DNA of 6,237 nt from contig JALGTD010000094.1 of the NCBI GenBank assembly GCA_029821515.1, forward strand, positions 1 through 6,237, in the 5' to 3' direction. Below the pieces are notes generated by a model. The model did not search any database. It had not been told where the DNA came from and saw nothing but the letters and a program-made list of their open reading frames with translations. Positions 1 to 5,351 of the stretch are shown in pieces. The stretch's first letter is position 1; every line of letters begins with the position of its first letter. A program made the translations under genes and the position numbers. This stretch comes from Candidatus Zipacnadia bacterium. Its GTDB lineage: Bacteria > Armatimonadota > Zipacnadia > Zipacnadales > Zipacnadaceae.

Positions 1-399
1 TACCTCAGTCTGCTCGGCGGGCAATTCCGCCAGCGCTTCGTGGACGACAATGCTGTCCAGTGCTTTGCTAGCTGGTTCGTCCGCGACAGTAGCGACGGCA
101 GTATCAGGCGAATTATGATGCTGCTTGCGGTGAGCCTGGGCCGCGTGGTTGCGGGCGACCTGGAGCAGATATGCGCGGAGGTCGCGGATTTGGGCCACGC
201 CTCGCCCCCGTTGGACCAGCACCATAAAGACATCTATCAGCAGCTCCTCCGCGCGTTCTTCATCGGCCAGCCGGGCCAGCAGCAGGTGATAGACAACAGT
301 GCTGTAGGCATCATAGATAGCCGCCAGCGCCTGCATATCACCGCCGGCCAGACGGTGCAGCAGTTCGTGATCATCAACTTTGGTTGACTGATTTATCAT
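1..399 (-). CDS. ECF-family RNA polymerase sigma factor, N-terminal part (runs off left edge)
   Basis: I translated this by hand from the minus strand: 133 codons are open from ATG at 399 to the window edge. Sigma factors of this group bind core RNA polymerase and direct it to a small set of promoters, often under control of an anti-sigma factor. Residues 11-32 (ELLHRLAGGDMQAL... IYDAY) match the start of sigma-70 region 2. Residues 44-64 (LADEERAEELLIDVFMVLVQR) correspond to the core-binding and -10 recognition helices. Residues 71-92 (IRDLRAYLLQVARNHA) are the typical end of region 2. A polar linker follows at about 93-113, and residues 122-133 (ALAELPAEQTEV) begin region 4, the -35 reader. 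A stop lies in frame at 427-429 and no other ATG comes between, so 399 is the natural start, although the Shine-Dalgarno is weak. Any anti-sigma partner would lie beyond the left edge. Family call is secure; target genes are unknown. Confidence 0.87.
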   Translation of the reverse strand, partial: MINQSTKVDDHELLHRLAGGDMQALAAIYDAYSTVVYHLLLARLADEERAEELLIDVFMVLVQRGRGVAQIRDLRAYLLQVARNHAAQAHRKQHHNSPDTAVATVADEPASKALDSIVVHEALAELPAEQTEV

Positions 400-428
400 G
401 CCGTCCAGCGTCCCAGTCGGGTGTCCTC

Positions 429-434
429 ATTATA
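429..434 (-). promoter_or_regulatory. possible -10 element for the sigma factor gene
   Basis: On the minus strand these bases read TATAAT, a perfect -10 hexamer, about 30 bases upstream of the ATG at 399. No convincing -35 box (TTGACA-like) lies 16-18 bases upstream and there is no extended -10 TG. It may be an activator-dependent promoter or chance in an AT-richer patch. Confidence 0.3.
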
Positions 435-574
435 TTAGTGTGTTTTAGCGCCCCGGATTTGTCTAAGTAACTTGAAAATTGGCGGCCAACATACCTCCTG
501 AGCAGGGAGGAATATCTGGGCTGGGTCGGGAATAGGTCATTGCTTGAGGGGCATAGGGTCGGAAGCCAACAGGC

Positions 575-587
575 TGCTGGCCCAGCA
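575..587. repeat. 13-base perfect inverted repeat, possible operator
   Basis: TGCTGG and CCAGCA flank a single central C, giving a perfect dyad. It lies in the divergent gap about 150 bases before the GyrA-like gene. The compact symmetry suits a dimeric DNA-binding protein better than an RNA hairpin, since there is no loop. No second copy was seen in the window, so the role is a guess. Confidence 0.3.
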
Positions 588-739
588 CGGGAGGGTCTTT
601 TAGTTTGCACAAAGGTCCTCGTGAGGTGTATCGAGAAGTTATGACGGCAGGTAGGAGTGGGTAGGAAGGGATTTTGCCAGCAAGGGGCGAATAAGCCCAA
701 TATAGTGACCAACACAATGTGAAGGAAGGAGATTGAAAA

Positions 740-1045
740 ATGGCTGATGCAATTCTGGTTGTGACGAAGAACGGCTACGGGAAGGTGGTGTCGCCAACTG
801 AGTTTAACCAGCAGAAGCGGGGTGGAAAGGGTGTTATCGGCTACAAGGTAACCGCTGACAGTGGCCCAGTTGCCGCCACTGAGCATGTTGTCACTGGCGA
901 GGGCGAGAGGGTTCTCATTACCACTGCTCAGGGTCAGGCCATTCTGACACCGGTAGATGACATCTCAGAACGCAGCCGGACTGCCGGCGGCGTTAAGCTC
1001 ATTGATGTAGCAGAGGGTGACAAGGTAGTCTCGGTCATCATCTAG
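740..1045 (+). CDS. stand-alone DNA gyrase A C-terminal-domain-like small protein
   Basis: This 101-residue protein consists only of repeats like those of the GyrA C-terminal beta-pinwheel, the part of gyrase that wraps DNA. Blade one is about residues 3-45: AILVVTKNGYGK, then EFNQQKRGGKGVIG, whose QKRGGKG (25-31) closely resembles the GyrA box QRRGGKG. Blade two is about 46-101: RVLITTAQGQAI, then ISERSRTAGGVKLIDVAEGDKVVSV, which follows the usual blade pattern ending in GV-L-I...D-GD-V. The catalytic breakage-reunion domain of GyrA is absent. A TGA stop lies in frame at 734-736, and AAGGAG at 726-731 sits eight bases before the ATG, so it is an intact translated gene rather than a visible gyrA tail. 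Full GyrA propellers have about six blades, so two blades may need to oligomerise or pair with another protein. DNA binding or gyrase modulation is inference. Family resemblance is strong; function is unknown. Confidence 0.82.
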   Translation: MADAILVVTKNGYGKVVSPTEFNQQKRGGKGVIGYKVTADSGPVAATEHVVTGEGERVLITTAQGQAILTPVDDISERSRTAGGVKLIDVAEGDKVVSVII

Positions 1046-1088
1046 CTGTCCTTCGATCGAAAATACCTCCCGCAGGTGTGTGTTGGAA

Positions 1089-1120
1089 TCCCCCGGGCGG
1101 CCGCCTCGCCGCCGGGGGGA
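1089..1120 (+). terminator. strong GC-rich hairpin, possible terminator of the GyrA-like gene
   Basis: Arms 1089-1101 and 1108-1120 form a 13-pair stem with one mismatch around a six-base loop (CGCCTC). It starts 43 bases after the stop codon of the GyrA-like gene. No T run follows directly (the next bases are GGCCCTCATATC), so it is not a textbook intrinsic terminator. It may act as a U-less terminator or an RNA 3'-end stabiliser. A 10-base palindrome TTCGATCGAA lies just upstream at 1052-1061. Confidence 0.5.
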
Positions 1121-1143
1121 GGCCCTCATATCGTCATATTAGC

Positions 1144-1169
1144 TCGCAGCCGCTGTCTGGCGGCTGCGA
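1144..1169 (+). repeat. perfect 10-pair hairpin
   Basis: TCGCAGCCGC (1144-1153) and GCGGCTGCGA (1160-1169) pair perfectly around the loop TGTCTG. It lies 24 bases after the first hairpin and about 43 bases before the -35 box of the next promoter. No T tract follows on either strand. It could back up termination between the two transcription units, or be part of a small RNA. Confidence 0.45.
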
Positions 1170-1211
1170 TGTGCTACCTGAGCAGCAAGTCAGCCACTGG
1201 CAGTATGTATC

Positions 1212-1240
1212 TTGCAATACTGCTCGAAATAGGCTATAGT
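1212..1240 (+). promoter_or_regulatory. sigma-70-type promoter for the citrate synthase-like gene
   Basis: TTGCAA (1212-1217) and TATAGT (1235-1240) are separated by exactly 17 bases. They match the consensus at four and five of six positions. Transcription would begin near 1247, giving a leader of about 140 bases. A 7-pair inverted repeat (GCAGTAT 1200-1206 with ATACTGC 1217-1223) overlaps the -35 box and could be an operator for a dimeric repressor. Confidence 0.62.
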
Positions 1241-1246
1241 ATTTAT

Positions 1247-1385
1247 GCAAGTTATTGGTGGCCGGCTTACGCCGCGAGCTGCTGGATGGTTGTGCCCTGC
1301 AGCACTGCGGCGTCGAGTAGCCTGGGCATACCAATACACCCGGGCAAGAGATCTGCATAGCTGCTGTGTTTAGGAGAGGAGTGCT
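1247..1385 (+). promoter_or_regulatory. structured 5' leader, candidate cis-regulatory RNA
   Basis: Several stems can be read directly. An outer helix TATTGGT (1253-1259) with ACCAATA (1330-1336) encloses a long hairpin: ACGCCGC (1269-1275) with GCGGCGT (1307-1313), a small internal loop, then GCTGC (1278-1282) with GCAGC (1299-1303). The hairpin loop contains GTGCCC (1292-1297), which can pair with GGGCAT (1324-1329) directly beside the outer helix, as in a pseudoknot. A competing hairpin pairs GCCTGGG (1320-1326) with CCCGGGC (1339-1345), with one G-T wobble, and would break the outer helix and pseudoknot. CAGCAC (1300-1305) can also pair with GTGCTG (1381-1386), which touches the start codon. 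It matches no riboswitch or T-box consensus that I recognise. Regulation is inferred from fold geometry only. Confidence 0.42.
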
Positions 1386-2633
1386 GTGCCCAAAATATAC
1401 TTTGTTGACGTAACCAATCGCGATGGAGCGCAGACGGCGCAAATAACTATAGCTAAGCTCCAGAAAACAGTGATCAACTGGCTGCTGGATGAGATGGGCG
1501 TATATCAGTCAGAGATGGGCTTTCCACTCAATCCCCATGAATGGAACTACATCAATGCCAACATTGCGTTGACCAAAGACACCAACGAAAACGGCGCGTT
1601 GATCAAGAGGATGCAGCTCAGTGGCTGGTCACGGGCCATAGCTGGCGATGTCCATCAGGCGCAGGCTCACACTGATCTGGAGCACTTTAACCTGTCTATT
1701 TCTACCTCCGAGCAAATGCTGGAGTGGAAGTTTCAGGGCAAGTTCAGCCGCCAGGATATCATCAAGATGATGGTTGACTCGGTAGTGGCGGCTAAGGAGG
1801 GTGGGGCGGTCAGCATTGGAGTTAATGCTGAGGATGCTTCACGGACAGATATAGACTTTCTCATCGAATTTGCCCAGGCGGGTATGGAGGCGGGCGCCGT
1901 CCGGTTCCGCTACTGCGACACACTGGGATATGATGATCCGGTGCGCATCGCTGAGCGGGTCGGGCTACTGGCCAAAGAGAGCGGTATGGACATGGAGATG
2001 CATTGCCACAATGACCTGGGGCTGGCAGTAGCCAATTCCGTCAGCGGCGCGCTGGCCGCCTGTGAGGCGGGTGTGAACGCTTATGTCAATACCACCGTAA
2101 ACGGCATTGGTGAACGTACCGGCAATGCTGACTTGTTGTCGTGCATCCTGGCATTGAAATACTCAGCCAAGTGGGGTCAGAACTGCTTCTTGGACGAGAA
2201 CCTTGACTTGACCAAATCCTGGCAACTAGCCAAATATGTCAGCCAGGCTGTCGGCGTGCCGCTACCAATAAACCAAGTCGGCGTCGGTGCCAATGCCTTC
2301 GCTCACGAATCGGGCATTCACGCCGATGGTGCTCTTAAGGATCGGCACAACTACGAGTTGTATAACTTTGAAGAACTGGGCCGGGGTGAGCACGAGGAGG
2401 TGCCCACCGGGCGGGTGATAACTACGGGTGTCCAGGGCGGGACTGCCGGGCTGGAATATGTCTACGGCAGCCACCTGGGCCTGGCCTTCCGTGACAAAGA
2501 GCATAGCCAGGAAACTCTGCGCCTGGTCCAGTACGCCAATTTGCATACTCAAGCACCGCTGACCGACGAGGAACTATGGCTGATATACTACTATCCGGAG
2601 CAGGTTCGCCAGATCATCAGAGCAACGCCATGA
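1386..2633 (+). CDS. homocitrate synthase-family enzyme, probable Re-citrate synthase
   Basis: This 415-residue DRE-TIM metallolyase should condense acetyl-CoA with a 2-oxoacid. The best guess is oxaloacetate to citrate with Re-stereospecificity, feeding 2-oxoglutarate and glutamate synthesis in an anaerobe. Seen: a DVTNRDG motif (8-14) in place of the common DTTLRDGEQ; VNAEDASRTD (146-155); the metal-binding HCHNDLG (206-212); NGIGERTGNADL (239-250); and NAFAHESGIHADG (303-315). The C-terminal leucine-sensing domain of 2-isopropylmalate synthase is missing, so feedback control of that type is unlikely. The NRDG variant and overall pattern recall the characterised Re-citrate synthases of Clostridium kluyveri and Dehalococcoides, often annotated as homocitrate synthase. 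The start is GTG at 1386 with AGGAG at 1377-1381. A promoter and structured leader precede it, and the peptidase gene follows after 20 bases. Superfamily is certain; homocitrate or isopropylmalate synthase activity cannot be excluded from sequence alone. Confidence 0.8.
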   Translation: MPKIYFVDVTNRDGAQTAQITIAKLQKTVINWLLDEMGVYQSEMGFPLNPHEWNYINANIALTKDTNENGALIKRMQLSGWSRAIAGDVHQAQAHTDLEHFNLSISTSEQMLEWKFQGKFSRQDIIKMMVDSVVAAKEGGAVSIGVNAEDASRTDIDFLIEFAQAGMEAGAVRFRYCDTLGYDDPVRIAERVGLLAKESGMDMEMHCHNDLGLAVANSVSGALAACEAGVNAYVNTTVNGIGERTGNADLLSCILALKYSAKWGQNCFLDENLDLTKSWQLAKYVSQAVGVPLPINQVGVGANAFAHESGIHADGALKDRHNYELYNFEELGRGEHEEVPTGRVITTGVQGGTAGLEYVYGSHLGLAFRDKEHSQETLRLVQYANLHTQAPLTDEELWLIYYYPEQVRQIIRATP

Positions 2634-2653
2634 CGCTCAGGAGTTAACTGCCT

Positions 2654-3718
2654 ATGCGCAAAGAATCATTGTCCCTGTTGGAACAGTTGGTTGCAACGCC
2701 CTCACCATCGGGCTTTGAGCAGCCGGTTCAGCGCGTGCTGCGGGAGGCTGTCAGCGACTGGGCGGATGAAGTGCGCACCGATCTGCCTGGCAATCTGATT
2801 GCTGTCAAAAACCCCGGTGCTGAGCCTCGGGTAATGCTGGCCGGCCATTGCGACCAAATCGGCTTTATGGTGCAGCATATCACCGACGAAGGCTTTATCA
2901 GATTCAGCGCCATCGGCGGCGTTGACGCCACGCTGGTGCCCGGTTCACGGGTCAATATCTGGGCAGAAGGGGGCCCGGTAGTAGGCGTGGTTGGCAAAAA
3001 GCCGATACATTTGTTAGAGCCGGATGAGCGCAATAAACCGGAGGTGAAGATCAATAAGCTGTGGATTGACATTGCGGCCAATGACAAAGACGAGGCACTC
3101 AAGCGTGTCCAGATAGGCGATGCAATCACTTTTGACCTGCAGATGGAGCGGCTCTCTGAGAATCTGGTCGCGGCACCGGCCTTCGACGATAAAGCAGGCG
3201 CGTTCGTGATTATGGATGTGCTGCGTATTCTGCGCCGGCGCAAAATAGACTGCTCGCTGCATAGTGTCTCGACTGTTCAGGAGGAAATAGGGCTGCGGGG
3301 GGCGCAGACGAGCGCGTTTGGCATCGATCCGCTGGTGGGAATTGCCGTGGATGTTACCTTCGCCAGTGATTATCCAGAGGCTGACAAGTCAAAGATCGGC
3401 GACATTAGGCTCGGCGGGGGGCCGGTAATCGCCAAGGGTGCGAACATCAACCCGATGGTTTTTAAGCTGCTCATAGAAGCCGCCGACAGTAACGATATTC
3501 CGTATCAGCTTGAGGCAGCCCCCCGAGCTACGGGCACCGACGCCAATGTCATCCAAATAACCCGCTGTGGCGTGGCCGCCGGGCTGATAAGTATTCCGAA
3601 CCGGTATATGCATACACAGGTGGAGGTAGTATCGCTGGCGGATCTGGAAAACGCGGCTCGCCTCCTGGCCGAGACGGTGGCCCGTATTGACCAAACTATT
3701 GATTTCACCCCCAGATAA
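2654..3718 (+). CDS. M42 family metallo-aminopeptidase
   Basis: This 354-residue protein matches the usual size of M42 peptidases, the dinuclear-metal aminopeptidases that form large cytoplasmic tetrahedral complexes and trim short peptides from the N-terminus. The expected metal and catalytic residues are all visible: H65 and D67 in AGHCDQIG, the Asp pair in FDDKAG (177-182), E210-E211 in QEEIGLRG, D233 in AVDVTFASD, and H320 in NRYMHTQ. The N-terminal LLEQLVATPSPSGFE (8-22) is the family signature. Residues of about 70-160 form the inserted beta-barrel domain. AGGAG at 2639-2643 precedes the ATG by ten bases. It lies 20 bases after the citrate synthase-like gene and is probably co-transcribed with it. 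Older names for relatives include endoglucanase and FrvX, which can mislead. Substrate preference (acidic, hydrophobic or other residues) cannot be read from the sequence. Confidence 0.92.
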   Translation: MRKESLSLLEQLVATPSPSGFEQPVQRVLREAVSDWADEVRTDLPGNLIAVKNPGAEPRVMLAGHCDQIGFMVQHITDEGFIRFSAIGGVDATLVPGSRVNIWAEGGPVVGVVGKKPIHLLEPDERNKPEVKINKLWIDIAANDKDEALKRVQIGDAITFDLQMERLSENLVAAPAFDDKAGAFVIMDVLRILRRRKIDCSLHSVSTVQEEIGLRGAQTSAFGIDPLVGIAVDVTFASDYPEADKSKIGDIRLGGGPVIAKGANINPMVFKLLIEAADSNDIPYQLEAAPRATGTDANVIQITRCGVAAGLISIPNRYMHTQVEVVSLADLENAARLLAETVARIDQTIDFTPR

Positions 3719-3796
3719 TGCTCCGTTGTTGTGGCTCCAGCAGTGTAGAGCATACCAGCCGCCGACCGCGCATCGGCGCGCCGCCCTGGCGCTGGC

Positions 3797-3814
3797 ATCC
3801 GGAGTCCACCGGAT
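3797..3814 (+). repeat. short hairpin in the gap before the acetyltransferase gene
   Basis: ATCCGG (3797-3802) and CCGGAT (3809-3814) pair perfectly around a six-base loop. It sits in the 168-base gap between the peptidase and acetyltransferase genes, the widest gap in the series. No T tract follows, so it is not a clear terminator, and I found no good promoter downstream of it. Confidence 0.3.
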
Positions 3815-3870
3815 ATATCGCGGCTTGCTCCCGAGAGTTCCTTAAATACATCGGATTGACGCTTGACCAA

Positions 3871-3876
3871 AAGGAG
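3871..3876 (+). promoter_or_regulatory. Shine-Dalgarno fixing the GTG start of the acetyltransferase
   Basis: AAGGAG lies ten bases before GTG at 3887, the same spacing as AGGAG before the peptidase gene. A longer reading from TTG at 3863 would place this site inside the coding region and has no ribosome-binding site of its own, so 3887 is preferred. Confidence 0.65.
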
Positions 3877-3886
3877 CAATCATACT

Positions 3887-4384
3887 GTGACGGAACATCG
3901 CATTGCTGACATCACGATCCGACCGTTTGACGCGGAACGAGATGCAGAGCGGGTGCAGGTAATCGTGGGTGAAATATGGGCTGGCGGCGACGATGCCATT
4001 ATGGAAAAGGAGTTCGGCGTCATAGGGGGAAGGTCCTGGAGCGAATGGGTCTCGCAGTCGGTGCTGTCGTATCTCAAGGCTGATGAGTCCAGAAGCTTCG
4101 TCGCTGAGCACAATGGCGAGGTGGTCGGCTTCTGCTCCTACGTAATCGACGAAGCCCGCAGCCGCGGTACCGTAGGCTACAACGGCGTAGCACGAGACCA
4201 GCAGGGACGGGGAATTGGCTCGGCGATGCTGGACTTTGTGTTGTCCGGCATGAGAGCGGAAGGAATGGAATATGCCGGGGTAATTGTGGCGGACAACGAG
4301 GAACACTTGCCCGCGCGACGTAACTACGAGAAACACGGCTTCCGCCGGCTTACGGGTTGCCAGTACATGGTGCAGAAGCTCTAG
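3887..4384 (+). CDS. GNAT-family N-acetyltransferase
   Basis: This 165-residue protein (counted from GTG 3887) is a single GNAT domain, which moves an acetyl group from acetyl-CoA to an amine. Residues 9-27 (ITIRPFDAERDAERVQVIV) form the usual first strand and helix. FVAEHNGEVVGFCSYV (71-86) is the central hairpin. GVARDQQGRGIGSAML (100-115) is the acetyl-CoA pyrophosphate-binding motif A, with Q106-G-R-G-I-G111. RRNYEKHGFRRL, near residues 143-153, is the typical C-terminal motif. The substrate is unknown: the family includes ribosomal-protein, antibiotic, polyamine and amino-acid acetyltransferases, and nothing here decides between them. The amidohydrolase gene follows after 33 bases. Location near glmS does not make it GlmA or Gna1, since short GNATs of this kind are very common. 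Confidence 0.88.
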   Translation: MTEHRIADITIRPFDAERDAERVQVIVGEIWAGGDDAIMEKEFGVIGGRSWSEWVSQSVLSYLKADESRSFVAEHNGEVVGFCSYVIDEARSRGTVGYNGVARDQQGRGIGSAMLDFVLSGMRAEGMEYAGVIVADNEEHLPARRNYEKHGFRRLTGCQYMVQKL

Positions 4385-4417
4385 CCAAGCAGTGCCCTGC
4401 TATTGAGGAGAAATGCG

Positions 4418-5326
4418 ATGTTCATTGACGTTCACGCCCATGCGTATTGGAAGCACCCCCCCATAAATGGCTTGCCTCAGTTCTGCACCCCGGAGCAAGT
4501 GATTGAGCGCTACGACGAAGCCGGAATCGAGAGGGGGGCGCTACTCCCTATCGTCAGTCCCGAGATCTATCTTCCTCAGTCCAATGAGGATATCCTTGAT
4601 ATGGCGGAGCAGTACCCCGACCGGTTCATTCCGTTCTGCAACATTGACCCGCGCGCCCTGACGAACTCAGCCGATGCGCCACTGGATCGCCTGCTCCGGT
4701 ACTACCGTGACCAGGGATGTAAGGGCCTCGGCGAGGTGATGCCGAACGTGCCAATGATGGACCCCATGGTCCAGAACCTGTTCAAACACGCGCAGGATGT
4801 GGGGCTTCCGGTGACATTCGACGGCTCGGATCAGGTCGGCGGCGATTTCGGGCTGTACGACGACCCCGGTTTGCCGCAACTGGAGCACACTCTGCAGAGA
4901 TTTCCGGAACTCATCATGCTCGGCCATGGCCCGGTGTTCTGGACGGAGATCAGCCGGTTAGAGACACCAGCCGACAGGAATACCGTGTTCCGACCCGGCG
5001 GTGGACAGGTAGCGCGCATCCGCCCGAGTGGGCCAATCAAGGAGGAGGGCGTCGTGCCCAAGCTCTTCCGCAGATATCCGAACCTGTATGGTGACCTGTC
5101 CGACCCGAACCCCTGGAATGCGTTGGCTCGCGATCCCAAATATGGGCCGAAGTTCTTGGACGAGTTCCAGGACCGCCTCCTCTTCGGCACGGACATCTGC
5201 TTCTTTGATATGTCCTTCCCTATGGTAGACCTACTTCTCGAATGGCGCGACACAAAGAAGATCAGTGAGGAGGTCTTCAACAAGGTTGCCAGAGACAACG
5301 CCGTGAAACTTCTCGATTTGGAGTAA
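4418..5326 (+). CDS. metal-dependent amidohydrolase, ACMSD-like (Amidohydro_2)
   Basis: This 302-residue protein has the size and motifs of the TIM-barrel amidohydrolases related to aminocarboxymuconate-semialdehyde decarboxylase. These enzymes hydrolyse or decarboxylate small organic acids. Seen: FIDVHAHAY with H6 and H8 as the N-terminal metal-binding HxH; GLGEV with E106; LIMLGHGPVFW with H170; and LLFGTDICFF with D259, the usual final metal or catalytic Asp. The ATG at 4418 is chosen because GAGGAG (4405-4410) lies seven bases upstream; an in-frame TTG at 4403 would overlap that site. No signal peptide is visible, so it is cytoplasmic. It lies 25 bases before glmS and is probably co-transcribed with it, but there is no known link to amino-sugar synthesis. 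The substrate is unknown. It lacks motifs that would mark it as N-acetylglucosamine-6-phosphate deacetylase (NagA), so that tempting link is not supported. Confidence 0.87.
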   Translation: MFIDVHAHAYWKHPPINGLPQFCTPEQVIERYDEAGIERGALLPIVSPEIYLPQSNEDILDMAEQYPDRFIPFCNIDPRALTNSADAPLDRLLRYYRDQGCKGLGEVMPNVPMMDPMVQNLFKHAQDVGLPVTFDGSDQVGGDFGLYDDPGLPQLEHTLQRFPELIMLGHGPVFWTEISRLETPADRNTVFRPGGGQVARIRPSGPIKEEGVVPKLFRRYPNLYGDLSDPNPWNALARDPKYGPKFLDEFQDRLLFGTDICFFDMSFPMVDLLLEWRDTKKISEEVFNKVARDNAVKLLDLE

Positions 5327-5351
5327 ATAGAAACAGTAAGGAGCATACAGA

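Larger units (their letters stand above)
400..739. other. divergent intergenic region, no gene recognised
   Basis: This gap separates the minus-strand sigma factor from the plus-strand GyrA-like gene, so it should hold promoters for both. I find no convincing coding frame: the minus-strand open frames have low-complexity, unrecognisable products. It holds G runs at 518-520, 523-525, 528-530 and 535-536, a short stem (CCTCC...GGAGG, 495-511), a palindrome at 575-587, and two copies of GGTAGGA ten bases apart (650-656 and 660-666). A -10-like TATAGT (701-706) lies 33 bases before the next start, but the only nearby -35-like TTGCCA (673-678) is 22 bases away, which is too far. A small RNA or operator region is possible but unproven. 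Confidence 0.5.

Noticed and set aside
40..387. Plus-strand open frame of 115 codons
   Set aside because: The minus strand of the same stretch encodes recognisable sigma-70 regions 2 and 4, and the plus-strand product has no recognisable motif. It is a shadow of the sigma factor gene.
504..590. GAGGAATATCTGGGCT (507-522) resembles the RNase P RNA element GAGGAAAGTCCGGGCT
   Set aside because: The match has several differences in conserved bases, and no ACAGARA element or other conserved RNase P RNA region follows at the expected distance.
497..1185. Nine-base sequence CCTGAGCAG repeated at 497-505 and 1177-1185
   Set aside because: It is short, the flanks differ, and the two sites have different structural settings, so coincidence is the simplest explanation.
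1076..1360. Plus-strand open frame of 94 codons across the intergenic hairpins and promoter
   Set aside because: It starts from a weak codon without a ribosome-binding site, spans two hairpins and a promoter, and its product has no recognisable pattern.
1253..1385. T-box leader reading (GGTGG followed by CCGCGAGC)
   Set aside because: The conserved AGGGTGG-ACCGCG block is not intact, there is no room for a Stem I after the predicted transcript start, and no specifier loop could be found.
3718..3909. 63-codon open frame whose ATG overlaps the stop of the peptidase gene by one base
   Set aside because: The overlap suggests coupled translation, but the product has no recognisable motif, is unusually rich in Cys, Arg and Ser, and runs into the acetyltransferase gene in another frame. 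It is probably chance.
5327..5351. glmS ribozyme upstream of glmS
   Set aside because: Only 25 bases separate glmS from the upstream gene, far too few for the ribozyme core.
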